Assembly (NCBI GenBank): GCA_965116865.1
Contig: OZ220727.1
Span: forward strand, 1,860,001-1,924,000
Direction: 5' to 3'
DNA length: 64,000 nt
From: Aldehydirespirator sp965116865
Lineage (GTDB): Bacteria > Actinomycetota > Acidimicrobiia > Acidimicrobiales > Aldehydirespiratoraceae
The notes under the pieces are model-generated. The model saw only the letters and a program-made list of their open reading frames with translations. It ran no database searches and was not told the origin of the DNA. Position 1 is the stretch's first letter; each line of letters starts with the position of its first letter. Position numbers and translations under genes: made by a program. This document shows, piece after piece, positions 53,371-62,038 of this stretch.

Positions 53371-54597
53371 ATGCTCCACGTCGATCTGCGAGAGTACGAG
53401 CCGAGCGAGCAGACACTCACGATGGATCAGCGAGACGCGCTGCTTGGAGCCGAGGCGTTGAAGCTGTCGATCGAGCCGATTACGGGCACGGGCGACCGGT
53501 ACCTGGTCAAACCTGGATCGACGGTTGGTGCCGTCGAGATCGGCGACATGTCGGTGCATGTCCAGCCGAAGATCGGGATTCCACATCTGCTTTCGCTCGC
53601 CTGCTACGCGATGAGGCTGTTCAGGCCTCAGGACGACACGTTCGACTTCAAGAAGGACGAGGCGCTTCCCGACGTGCTTGCGCTCGCGCTCGCAGCTGCG
53701 GCGCGCCAGGCGTTCGCCCACGGCTTGCTGCACGGCTACCGCATCGAAGAGGACACCCTCCAGACGGTTCGGGGGCGGATCAGGATCGATGACCAGATCC
53801 GGCAGCGACCGGGGTTCATGCTTCCCATCGACGTCCGCTACGACGAGTTCACCGACGACATCGTAGAGAACCGGCTCGTCAAGGCCGCCGCCGCCCGTCT
53901 GGCGCGGATGCGCCTCCGCTCGGACGACGCCCGTGCAAAGTTGAGCTGGGTCGTCGGGATGCTCGCACAGGTGTCGCTCGTCGAGTTCGAGGCGAGCGAC
54001 CTGCCCGAGACTCGCTTCACCCGCCTCAACGAGCACTACCGGGACGTGCTGGCGCTCGCCCGTCTCATTCTGCGCCACAGCGCCTTCTCATCGGCCCGCG
54101 GCCCCGTGCGGGCGTCGGGCTTCCTCGTCGACATGAACAAGCTGTTCCAGGAGTTCGTCACCGTCGCACTGCGCGAGGCGATGAACGCCTCCGAACACGA
54201 GTTGCGCTCCGACAAGCGCCTTCCCAAGATCACCCTCGACGAAGGCGAACTGGTCACGCTCGAGCCCGACCTCTCGTGGTGGGACGGCGGCACCGTCTGC
54301 ACGTTCGTGGGCGACGCGAAGTACAAGAGGCTGATGAGCGGGTCGGTGCCGAACGCCGACCTGTACCAGCTGCTGGCCTACGCCACGGCGCTGGGTCTCC
54401 CGGGCGGGCTCCTGGTATACGCGCAGGGCGAGGCCGAAACCGTGTCACACGTCGTCCGGCGCGCCGGCAAGCGGCTTGAGGTGGTGGCGCTCGACCTGTC
54501 CGGCACACTCGACGACGTGCTGGAGCGAGTGGCCGACGTTGCAGCCAGCGTGCAAGTATTGAGGGAACGGACCAAGCGGGCCATGATCGCGGCATAG
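53371..54597 (+). CDS. mcrC: McrC-like PD-(D/E)xK nuclease subunit
   Basis: 408 residues, 13 bp after mcrB. N-terminal beta-domain LREYEPSEQTLTMDQRDALL and VGAVEIGDMSVHVQPKIGIP; TVRGRIRIDDQIRQR in the middle; the nuclease motif VTLEPDLSWWDGGTVCTFVG followed by DAKYKR gives the D...DxK active site. With McrB it cuts modified (methylated or otherwise altered) DNA. Confidence 0.9.
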   Translation: MLHVDLREYEPSEQTLTMDQRDALLGAEALKLSIEPITGTGDRYLVKPGSTVGAVEIGDMSVHVQPKIGIPHLLSLACYAMRLFRPQDDTFDFKKDEALPDVLALALAAAARQAFAHGLLHGYRIEEDTLQTVRGRIRIDDQIRQRPGFMLPIDVRYDEFTDDIVENRLVKAAAARLARMRLRSDDARAKLSWVVGMLAQVSLVEFEASDLPETRFTRLNEHYRDVLALARLILRHSAFSSARGPVRASGFLVDMNKLFQEFVTVALREAMNASEHELRSDKRLPKITLDEGELVTLEPDLSWWDGGTVCTFVGDAKYKRLMSGSVPNADLYQLLAYATALGLPGGLLVYAQGEAETVSHVVRRAGKRLEVVALDLSGTLDDVLERVADVAASVQVLRERTKRAMIAA

Positions 54598-54607
54598 TCT
54601 CGTGACG

Positions 54608-54739
54608 ATGCACCTAGAACCGCCATTCGAGACGAAGATCCCCAACGCTGACACCACCGAGGCGCTGCGCCAGGCTGAGTCGGGAGCCGACCTAGCCGAG
54701 TACACCACCCTGGAGGAGTTCAAAACGGCGCCGCGGTGA
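54608..54739 (+). CDS. short antitoxin-like peptide gene
   Basis: 43 residues (MHLEPPFETKIPNADTTEAL ... YTTLEEFKTAPR). Similar in flavour to the C-terminal toxin-binding segment of RelB-like antitoxins, and probably either a complete micro-antitoxin or a remnant. No toxin gene follows. It lies 10 bp after mcrC. Confidence 0.4.
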   Translation: MHLEPPFETKIPNADTTEALRQAESGADLAEYTTLEEFKTAPR

Positions 54740-54923
54740 ACCATGCGGGCGCTGGCGACTCGCGGCTTCGGGGCCGGCAGCTTCGAGACCGGGCAGATCC
54801 CGCACCGGATCGCAGGGCACGCCGGCAGCCATCGCGTCTCGCAGCTGCCCGGCCGCCGCCACGAGTGCGTCGGGCTGAAGCAATCCCGTCACTCGCCGCG
54901 GCCTGTCCTCGCCAGCGTCCGCT

Positions 54924-55784
54924 TCACTCGCCGTGGACGTACTGCCAGCCGAAGCGGCCCTTGATGCAGAGATGGCCGCTGGTGACCGAGTGATCGGCGG
55001 GGGAGGTGACCTTCACGATCCGCTCGTCCTGCACATGCAGATCGAGGTTGCAGCCCACCCCGCAGTAGGAGCACACCGTGCGGGTGACGGTCTGATCTTC
55101 CGGGCGCCACTCCCCCACCTCTCGCAGGTCGTACTCGGTCTTGAACTGGAGAGCGCCGGTGGGGCACACCCCGACGCAGTTGCCGCAGTAGACGCAGGCC
55201 GAGTCGGGCAGGGTCACGTCGAACTCGGTGGAGATCCGGGCGTCGAAGCCCCGGCCGGCCACGGCTATGGCGAAGGTGTGCTGGGCGTCGTCGCCGCAGG
55301 CCTCCACGCACTTGTAGCACAGCACGCACTTGGAGTAGTCCCGGATGTAGAGCTCGTCCTGGACCTTGACCGGCTCCTCGACCCGCTCGACCGGATGGTC
55401 CTCGTCGCCGTAGCGGTCGGGGTCGGCGCCGTAGGCCTTCATCCAGTGGTGCAAGTCGTCGGCCTGGCTCAGGTCTACACCGGAGCCGAGGAACTCGAGC
55501 ACCATGCGGCGGCTGTGGCGCACCCGGGGGGTGTCGGTCTGGACGACCATCCCCTCTTCGGCCTGCCGGGAGCACGACGGCACCAGCGCCCGGGACCCCT
55601 CCAGCTCCACCACGCACACCCGGCACACGTTGACCGGGGTCAGGTTCTCGGCCCAGCACAGCGTGGGCGTCTCGATGCCGGCCTCGACGCAGGCGGCGTG
55701 GATGGTGGAACCCTCCGCCACCTCGACGGGCCGACCGTCGATGGTGATCGTGACGGCGGTCTCTGTGATGGTCGTGTCGGTCAT
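54924..55784 (-). CDS. formate dehydrogenase alpha N-terminal part: [2Fe-2S], ferredoxin and first Mo-domain Fe-S module
   Basis: 286 residues; ATG overlaps the upstream gene stop (ATGA). An N-terminal [2Fe-2S] domain (VEAGIETPTLCWAENLTPVN, CRVCVVELEG), a 2x[4Fe-4S] ferredoxin domain (CVLCYKCVEACGDD, CVYCGNCVGVCPTGA), then TVCSYCGVGCNLDLHV ... GHLCIKGRFGWQYVH, which is the [4Fe-4S] domain that normally starts the molybdopterin-binding part. It stops there. In most NAD-linked formate dehydrogenases this is fused to the catalytic region, here encoded at 57728-59656. NAD module lies between. Confidence 0.85.
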   Translation of the reverse strand: MTDTTITETAVTITIDGRPVEVAEGSTIHAACVEAGIETPTLCWAENLTPVNVCRVCVVELEGSRALVPSCSRQAEEGMVVQTDTPRVRHSRRMVLEFLGSGVDLSQADDLHHWMKAYGADPDRYGDEDHPVERVEEPVKVQDELYIRDYSKCVLCYKCVEACGDDAQHTFAIAVAGRGFDARISTEFDVTLPDSACVYCGNCVGVCPTGALQFKTEYDLREVGEWRPEDQTVTRTVCSYCGVGCNLDLHVQDERIVKVTSPADHSVTSGHLCIKGRFGWQYVHGE

Positions 55785-57547
55785 CGGGAGGGCGCCGACG
55801 CTATCAGGCCCAGGTCCAGGGCGGAGCGGACCGCCGACGCCGCAGTGTGGCCCAGGCCGCATATGGAGGCGTCCACCATGACCTCGGCCATCTCGTCGAT
55901 CAAGGCCCGGCGGGCCGGCGACAGCGACCCTCGCCTCTGCATCTGAACCAGCGTCTCATGCTGGCGCACCGCGCCGACCCGGCACGGCACGCACTGCCCG
56001 CACGACTCGTTGCGGAAGAACTCGGCGATGCGCACCACGACGTCTGTCATGTCGTCCGACGTGTCGAAGGCCATCACCACGCCCGAGCCGAGGGTGGTGC
56101 CCGCGGCCCTGGTGTCTTCCAGCGTCAGCGGCAACCCGAGCGAATCGGGGCCGACGAACGATCCAGCCGCGCCGCCCATCAGCACCGCCTGCAGTTCGCC
56201 GTTGCCGGCGACGCCGCCCGCCAGTTCCAGCAGATCGCCCAGAGTCGTGCCGAACTGCACCTCGTAGAGGCCGGGGCGGCCGACCTTGCCCGACAGGCAC
56301 AGCAGCTTGGTGCCCGGCGACCGTTCGGTCCCCCGGCTGCGGTAGGCGTCGGGACCCTCGAGGATGATGTCGAGGACGTTCAGCAGGGTTTCGGGATTGT
56401 TGATGGCGGTGGGCTCGCCGAACAGGCCGTGGGTGGTGGGGAACGGCGGCTTGTTGCGAGGCTCGCCCCGGAACCCCTCAAGCGAGTTGAACAGGGCGGT
56501 CTCCTCGCCGCAGATGTAGGCACCCGCCCCCCGCCAGATGGTTATGTCGAAGTCGTGGCCCGTGCCGGCCGCATCCTCGCCCAGCAGCCCCGCGGCCCGG
56601 GCAGCATCGATGGCTCCCTGAAGCCGGGCGGTGGCCAGCGGGTACTCGCCGCGGATGTAGATCCAGCCGTTCTGCGCGCCGGTGGCCAGACCGGCGATGG
56701 TCATGGTCTCGATCACCGCGAACGGGTCTTGCTCCATGACTATGCGGTCCTTGAATGTGCCCGGCTCGGACTCGTCGCAGTTGGCCACCACGTGCTTGGG
56801 CCGTCCGGTCTCGCCGGCCACGGCCCGCCACTTCACCCCGGTGGGGAAGGCAGCTCCGCCCCGTCCCGACAGCCCCGAGGCGGCCACCGCCTCAAGCACT
56901 GCCTCAGCGCCCATCTCACCGGCCCGGCGCAGGGCCTCGTAGCCGCCGTGGGCGATGTAGGAATCCAGCGACTCTGGGTCGGCCACGCCGATGCGGCGCA
57001 ACAGACGCAGGGACGGGTCGCCGGCCTGGGGCAGTTCGAAGGGCTCGTCGTCGGCGGGCACATAGTCGGGACGCCCGCCGGACCCCTGAACGAACAAGGC
57101 GGGGGCTCGCTCGCACTGGCCCAGGCACGGTCCCAGGTGCACATGGCCTCCCGCCGCCCGCACCGAGGCGGCCAGGTCGTCGTATCCCGCGATCTGGCAG
57201 GCCGCGTCGACGCACACGTGGAAGGTGTCGCCGTCGTGGTCGGGAGGCTCGGTGCGGAACAGGTCGTAGAACGTGGCCACGCTGAAAGCCTCCGCCGGAG
57301 GCACGTCCAGCACCCCGGCCACATAGTTGACGCCGCCGGGGCTGATCCAGCCGGCCTCGTTCTGGAGGGCGTGCAGCGCGGGCAGCAGGAAGTGGCGGCG
57401 CTCACGGCGCCGGGCCGTGCCGGAGGTGTACAGCCTCTCGGTCTCGGCCTGCACCACCGGATCCACCCCCCGGCCGCGCAACGCGGCGTCGACCGCGGCG
57501 GCCTCGGCGTCGGTGGCGCGGTCCGCGCCCAAATGGATGTCGGTCAT
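55781..57547 (-). CDS. formate dehydrogenase NAD module: NuoE-NuoF fusion
   Basis: 588 residues. The NuoE-like N-terminus holds a thioredoxin-fold [2Fe-2S] site (CVDAACQIAGYDD ... HLGPCLGQCERAPALFV). The NuoF-like part has the FMN/NADH loop SGLSGRGGAAFPTGVKWRA, ANCDESEPGTFKDRIVME, GAYICGEETALFNSLEG and the cluster N3-type motif ESCGQCVPCRVGAV with ICGLG. It passes electrons from formate to NAD+. Overlaps the small N-terminal alpha gene by 4 bp. Confidence 0.92.
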   Translation of the reverse strand: MTDIHLGADRATDAEAAAVDAALRGRGVDPVVQAETERLYTSGTARRRERRHFLLPALHALQNEAGWISPGGVNYVAGVLDVPPAEAFSVATFYDLFRTEPPDHDGDTFHVCVDAACQIAGYDDLAASVRAAGGHVHLGPCLGQCERAPALFVQGSGGRPDYVPADDEPFELPQAGDPSLRLLRRIGVADPESLDSYIAHGGYEALRRAGEMGAEAVLEAVAASGLSGRGGAAFPTGVKWRAVAGETGRPKHVVANCDESEPGTFKDRIVMEQDPFAVIETMTIAGLATGAQNGWIYIRGEYPLATARLQGAIDAARAAGLLGEDAAGTGHDFDITIWRGAGAYICGEETALFNSLEGFRGEPRNKPPFPTTHGLFGEPTAINNPETLLNVLDIILEGPDAYRSRGTERSPGTKLLCLSGKVGRPGLYEVQFGTTLGDLLELAGGVAGNGELQAVLMGGAAGSFVGPDSLGLPLTLEDTRAAGTTLGSGVVMAFDTSDDMTDVVVRIAEFFRNESCGQCVPCRVGAVRQHETLVQMQRRGSLSPARRALIDEMAEVMVDASICGLGHTAASAVRSALDLGLIASAPSR

Positions 57548-57727
57548 GCTGTCGCGTTCCTACCAGGTAACCGTGGCACTCCCTGCGGAACTGGCAGAAG
57601 AATGCGCTCGTGCCATGCAAGAAGCTGCCAATTCCCCGACCGCCGCCAGCGCTGCCGCAAACCGGCGGCAGAATGCACGCACAGCATTCGAAACGCTGCC
57701 TGTTTGTGTGGGTGGGCCGGTCATGCG

Positions 57728-59656
57728 CTAGACGGAAGCGCGCTCCGGTTGGAGCTTGGAGATGCGGATGGCGGCCGCCTTGAATTCTGCCGTGCCCGAG
57801 CGCGGGTCCCACTCGTCGTTGGTGAGCACGTTGGCGTCCACCAACTCGGGAAAGTGGAAGGTCGTGAACGTGAGGCCCGACGGGATGTCCGGCTGGAGGC
57901 GCACGTCCATCTCCACCGAGCCGCGGGGCGAGGTGACCAGCACCCGCTCACCGTCGACGACGCCGAGCGCGGCCGCGTCGGCCGGGTTGACGTCGAGGGC
58001 GTCGCCGTAGCGGATGGGAGATGCGTAGCCGCCCGACTGGACCCCGGTGTTGTAGGAGTCGAGCGCCCGACCGGTGGTGAGACGCAGCGGGAACTCGTCG
58101 CTGAGCCGCTCCGCGGGCGGGGCGTGGCGGGTGACGCTGAACGGTGCGGGATCATGGCCCTCCAAGTCGTCGGCCCACAGCCAGCCGTGGAGGAACTCCG
58201 AGCCGGGGTCGTCCTCGCTGCCGCAGGGCCACTGGATGCCGCCGGAGGACTCCAGACGCTCCCAGGACATGCCGGCGTGCATCGGTGACAACGACCTCAC
58301 CTCGTTCCACAGGTCCTCGGGCCCGGGACGGCCCCAGTCGGCGCCGAGGCGTCGGGCCAGTTCTCCGATGATGTCGATGTCGTGGCGGGCCTCACCGGGC
58401 GGCGGCACCGCGGCGCGGACCCGCTGCACCCGCCGCTCGCTGGAGGTGACCGTGCCCTCGGACTCGGCCCACGCCACCGAGGCCGGCAGCACCACGTCCG
58501 CCATCTCCGCGGTGCGGGTCATGAAGATGTCCTGCACCACCAGGATGTCTAGTCCGGACAGCAGCTTGCGGGCGTGCTCCACGTCGGCCTCGGAATCGGC
58601 CGGGTTCTCGCCGATCACGTAGCAGGCCCGCAACTCGCCGGCCTCCATCGCCTCGAACATCAGCGTCAGGTGCTTGCCCGGCACGCCGTTGAGTTCGGTG
58701 CCGTAGACGGCCTCGAACTTGGCCCGCACCTCGTCGTCGTCCACGGACTGGAAGCCGGGGAACCGGTTGGGTATGGCGCCCATGTCGCCGCCGCCCTGCA
58801 CGTTGTTCTGGCCCCTCAGGGGGCACAGGCCCGAGCCCCGGCGGCCCACATGGCCGGTGAGCAGGGCCAGGTTGCACAGCGACACCACGTTGTCGACCGC
58901 GTTGTGGTGCTCGGTGATGCCCAAAGTCCACAGGATCTGGGCCTTGGGCGCGGCGGCGTAGGCGTGGGCCATCTCCCGGATGGCCTCGGCCGGCACGCCC
59001 GTCTCGCCTGCCGCCCAGTCGAGCGTGTGCGACTCGACGTGGGCTGCGTAGGCCTCGAAGCCCCGTGTGGAGCGGGCAATGAAGTCCGGGTTGTGCAACC
59101 CGGCGTGGATGATCTCGCGCCCCATGGCGTTGGCCAGCGCGATGTCGGTGCCGACCGACAGTCCCAGCCAGCGGTCGGCGAACTTGGCCGAGGACGTACG
59201 CCGCGGGTCGATGGCGTACATGCGGGCGCCGTTGCGGAGGGCCTTGAGGACGTGGTGGAAGAAGATCGGGTGGGCTTCACGGGCGTTGGAGCCCCACAGC
59301 AGGATCACGTCGGCCTGCTCGACCTCCGCATACGACGACGTCCCGCCTCCCGCTCCGAACACTGTCGCCAGACCGACGACGGAAGGAGCGTGTCAAGTTC
59401 GGTTGCAGGAGTCGATGTTGTTCGACCCGACTGCCGTGCGGATGAACTTCTGGGCCGCGTAGTTCATCTCGTTGGTGGCCTTGGAGCAGCTGAACATGCC
59501 GAACCCGTCGGGTCCGTGACGGTCGAGCACCTCCCTGAATCCGTCGACGGCCCGGTCGAGGGCCTCGTCCCAGGTGGCGGGCCGCAGCCTCCCGGCGTCG
59601 CGCACCATCGGCGTGGTCAGCCGCGGCAAGCGCTTGTCGCGTGATCGTCCGCCCAT
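57728..59656 (-). CDS. formate dehydrogenase catalytic subunit, selenocysteine-containing (in-frame TGA)
   Basis: One continuous frame from the ATG at 59656 to 57728, 642 residues, interrupted only by TGA at 59395-59393 (codon 88). Around it the reading is NNIDSCNRT-U-HAPSVVGLA, the precise Cys/Sec position that ligates molybdenum in formate dehydrogenases; the catalytic His follows directly. Downstream blocks VILLWGSNAREAHPIFFHHV, YVIGENPADSEADVEHARKL, DVVLPASVAWAESEGTVTSS and SGLTFTTFHFPELVDANVLT are typical. A SECIS-like hairpin follows the TGA. Lacks the N-terminal [4Fe-4S] module, which is encoded at 54924. Oxidises formate to CO2. Confidence 0.9.
59364..59395 (-). promoter_or_regulatory. 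SECIS-like hairpin after the fdh TGA
   Basis: Counting from the base after UGA, bases 13-18 (GUCGUC) pair with 24-29 (GGCGAC) leaving an apical loop GGUCU. The GGUCU loop and its distance from the UGA match my recollection of the E. coli fdhF SECIS. It would recruit SelB for selenocysteine insertion. Predicted by hand pairing. Confidence 0.75.
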
Positions 59657-59682
59657 TCGCCCTTCTTCTCCTTGTTGCTAGC

Positions 59683-60015
59683 TCACGCAGCCCGGACGCC
59701 AACCCAGCGACAGAGTCTCCCGGGCCTGGCCCGGAGACTGGATTCTGCCACCCATTGCCTCCACTGCCTCCCCCGCCCGGCCTCCCCCGCCCGGCGCACG
59801 AGGTCCGCATTCGACGCACGCGCGCCGCGGGCCAGGCACAGGTTGTCCTCCGGCCCCAACCTTATGTGGCCGCCGGGCATGATGGACTGGACCACCCAAG
59901 CCGCCTCCAGCGCGGCCGCCGCGATCTGAGTGGGCGTTGCCGGCAGGTCGGAATGCCTGCCCGCGGCACCGCCCGCACCGGTCACCGCGCAGGTGATGAT
60001 CGGGTTGCGGTTCAC
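59683..60015 (-). pseudogene. internally deleted BKACE (3-keto-5-aminohexanoate cleavage enzyme-like) gene
   Basis: The N-terminus MNRNPIITCAVTGAGGAAGR with TPTQIAAAALEAA is the start of the BKACE family (beta-keto acid cleavage enzymes), but it joins directly to the family's C-terminal segment MPGGHIRLGPEDNLCLARG and ASNADLVRRAGE. Roughly two thirds of the normal ~280 residues, including the metal site, is missing, so it cannot be active. It occupies most of the 443-bp gap between the fdh catalytic gene and the TlpA-like gene. Confidence 0.6.
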
Positions 60016-60099
60016 TGCCGCAATTCTACCGCGCCCGACCCGGTCCCACCGTTAGGATCACGGCATGCGGCCGGGTCCGGGTCCACGGCATCCCGCACC

Positions 60100-61242
60100 G
60101 TGACGCCTCCACGCGGACTCCGAACCACCCTGGAGCGTCTCTCGCGGCGCGGCCGGCGCGTCGCATGCAACGCCGTCCCGGCCGTGATGACGGCCGCGGC
60201 TCTTGCCGCTGTCCTCGGGTGCGGTTCCGATCCTGCGCCGGAACCCCCGAGCGGACAAGCCGCCGGAGAGGCCGGCAGTCCTGACGCTTCCGGGACGCGG
60301 ACGTCTGCAGCACCATCATCTCAGGACAGAGGAGCCGGAGAGGCCGGCAGTCCTGACGCTTCCGGGACGTCCTCCCATGCCGGGGGGAGCGCCGACGCGG
60401 GCGCGCCAGCGATCGACTCCTCGCCGATTCCCGGAAGCACCGGAGAGGCCGGCCCCGTCCCCGCCCCGTCCCACAACCCGGCCACCACCCCCGGCAGCGC
60501 CGACGACACACCAACCGCCACAACACCCGGCAGCCCCGACGACACACCATCGGGCGCGGACGCTGCGGCGGTGCTCGCCGAGTTGGAGGCCACAACACCC
60601 GGCAGCCCCGACGACACACCATCGGCGGGCGATCCCGGCCCGCCGGAGCCGGACCAGCCCGAAGACGGCGCGGCGCGGCCCGAAGAACCCGGCACTGAGG
60701 GGACTGCCGCGCCCCCACCGGCCGGCGCCCGGGACGACGACGCGGCAAACCAGGCGCCGGAGTCGAAAGAGTCCGGCGCCGGTGTCGTGGAACCGTCCGA
60801 TCCAGGCGACGCGACCGCCGCGCCTGACACTTCCGGCAGCGAGGTGGCGCACCTCGCCTACGAGCTGTTCGACGGCGGAGCCCGGACACTGGGCCACTAC
60901 CACGGCCGTCCCCTCGTCGTGAACTTCTTCTCCTCCACCTGCCCGCCCTGCATCGTGGAGATGCCGGATTTCCAGCGGGTGTTCGAGCGCCTCGGGGACG
61001 AGGTGGCCTTCCTCGGGCTCTCCGTGGATCCCGACCCTGACGACTCGCTCTGGGTCATCGAGCGGACCGGTGTCACGTACGACCTCGGAAGCGACGCCCG
61101 CTCCGACGTCTTCAGAGCGCTCGACGGTCTCGCCATGCCGACCAGCGTCTTCATCTCGCGCGACGGCATCATCGTAGAGAGGTTCTCCGGCCGCCTCCTC
61201 GAACCCGACCTGCTCACGCTCATAGAAGCTGCACGTGCGTGA
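60100..61242 (+). CDS. TlpA/ResA-like thioredoxin-fold lipoprotein
   Basis: 380 residues from a GTG. A signal sequence ends in a lipobox (AALAAVLGCGSDP), then ~215 residues of Pro/Asp/Ser/Gly-rich low complexity containing repeated TTPGSPDDTPS units, then a thioredoxin domain: GRPLVVNFFSSTCPPCIVEM with CPPC, VAFLGLSVDPDPDDSLWVIE and LDGLAMPTSVFISRDGIIVE with the cis-Pro. An extracytoplasmic, membrane-anchored thiol-disulfide reductase, perhaps for cytochrome or other secreted proteins. Confidence 0.85.
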   Translation: MTPPRGLRTTLERLSRRGRRVACNAVPAVMTAAALAAVLGCGSDPAPEPPSGQAAGEAGSPDASGTRTSAAPSSQDRGAGEAGSPDASGTSSHAGGSADAGAPAIDSSPIPGSTGEAGPVPAPSHNPATTPGSADDTPTATTPGSPDDTPSGADAAAVLAELEATTPGSPDDTPSAGDPGPPEPDQPEDGAARPEEPGTEGTAAPPPAGARDDDAANQAPESKESGAGVVEPSDPGDATAAPDTSGSEVAHLAYELFDGGARTLGHYHGRPLVVNFFSSTCPPCIVEMPDFQRVFERLGDEVAFLGLSVDPDPDDSLWVIERTGVTYDLGSDARSDVFRALDGLAMPTSVFISRDGIIVERFSGRLLEPDLLTLIEAARA

Positions 61243-61440
61243 CGCGAGCGCAGGCCGCCCTCCGAGACCGCGACCGCATGGAGACCGCGTCCGGGTTCCG
61301 CTCGTCGGCGCCGTCCTGCGGCCGACCCGCTCCACCACGAACTCGACGCCCCCTCGTAGCGACGAAGCAGTCATCGCCCCGAGATCCGTCTTGCGGCCCC
61401 TCCGCCCGGTCTTTGGAGGCCGAGCGAATAGGCGAACGAA

Positions 61441-61857
61441 TCCGCTGCCAACGGGCGGGGCCGTGGCCCGAGCGACCCATGAACGAATCCGCTGCCAACG
61501 GGCGGGGCCGTGGCCCGAGCGACCCATGAACGAATCCGCTGCCAACGGGCGGGGCCGTGGCCCGAGCGACCCATGAACGAATCCGCTGCCAACGGGCGGG
61601 GCCGTGGCCCGAGCGACCCATGAACGAATCCGCTGCCAACGGGCGGGGCCGTGGCCCGAGCGACCCATGAACGAATCCGCTGCCAACGGGCGGGGCCGTG
61701 GCCCGAGCGACCCATGAACGAATCCGCTGCCAACGGGCGGGGCCGTGGCCCGAGCGACCCATGAACGAATCCGCTGCCAACGGGCGGGGCCGTGGCCCGA
61801 GCGACCCATGAACGAATCCGCTGCCAACGGGCGGGGCCGTGGCCCGAGCGACCCGTG
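61441..61857. repeat. 47-bp tandem array, eight full copies plus a partial
   Basis: Units beginning TCCGCTGCCAACGGGCGGGG recur every 47 bp from 61441 to 61817. Since 47 is not a multiple of three, open frames through the array are chance products of its composition. Within each unit GGGCCGTGGCCCGAGCGACC is the complement of the dispersed element seen at 7.49 kb and 11.77 kb. The rest of the 61243-62038 gap is C/A-rich low complexity (61860-62020) with no gene. Confidence 0.95.
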
Positions 61858-62038
61858 AGCGCAGCACCCCACCGAGCCACCCCACACACCAGCCAGCACC
61901 AACCCACCGAGCCACTCCAACCCACCACACCCCAACACCGGCCCAGCCCACCCCACACCGGCCACCACACCCAACAAACCTCCAACCAGACGCACACACA
62001 CACCGCCCACCGGTGGATCCAGGCTTTAGCCTGACCGT

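Noticed and set aside
57548..57727. Small gene between the NuoEF fusion and the fdh catalytic gene
   Set aside because: Only short frames without start signals; treated as a 180-bp spacer.
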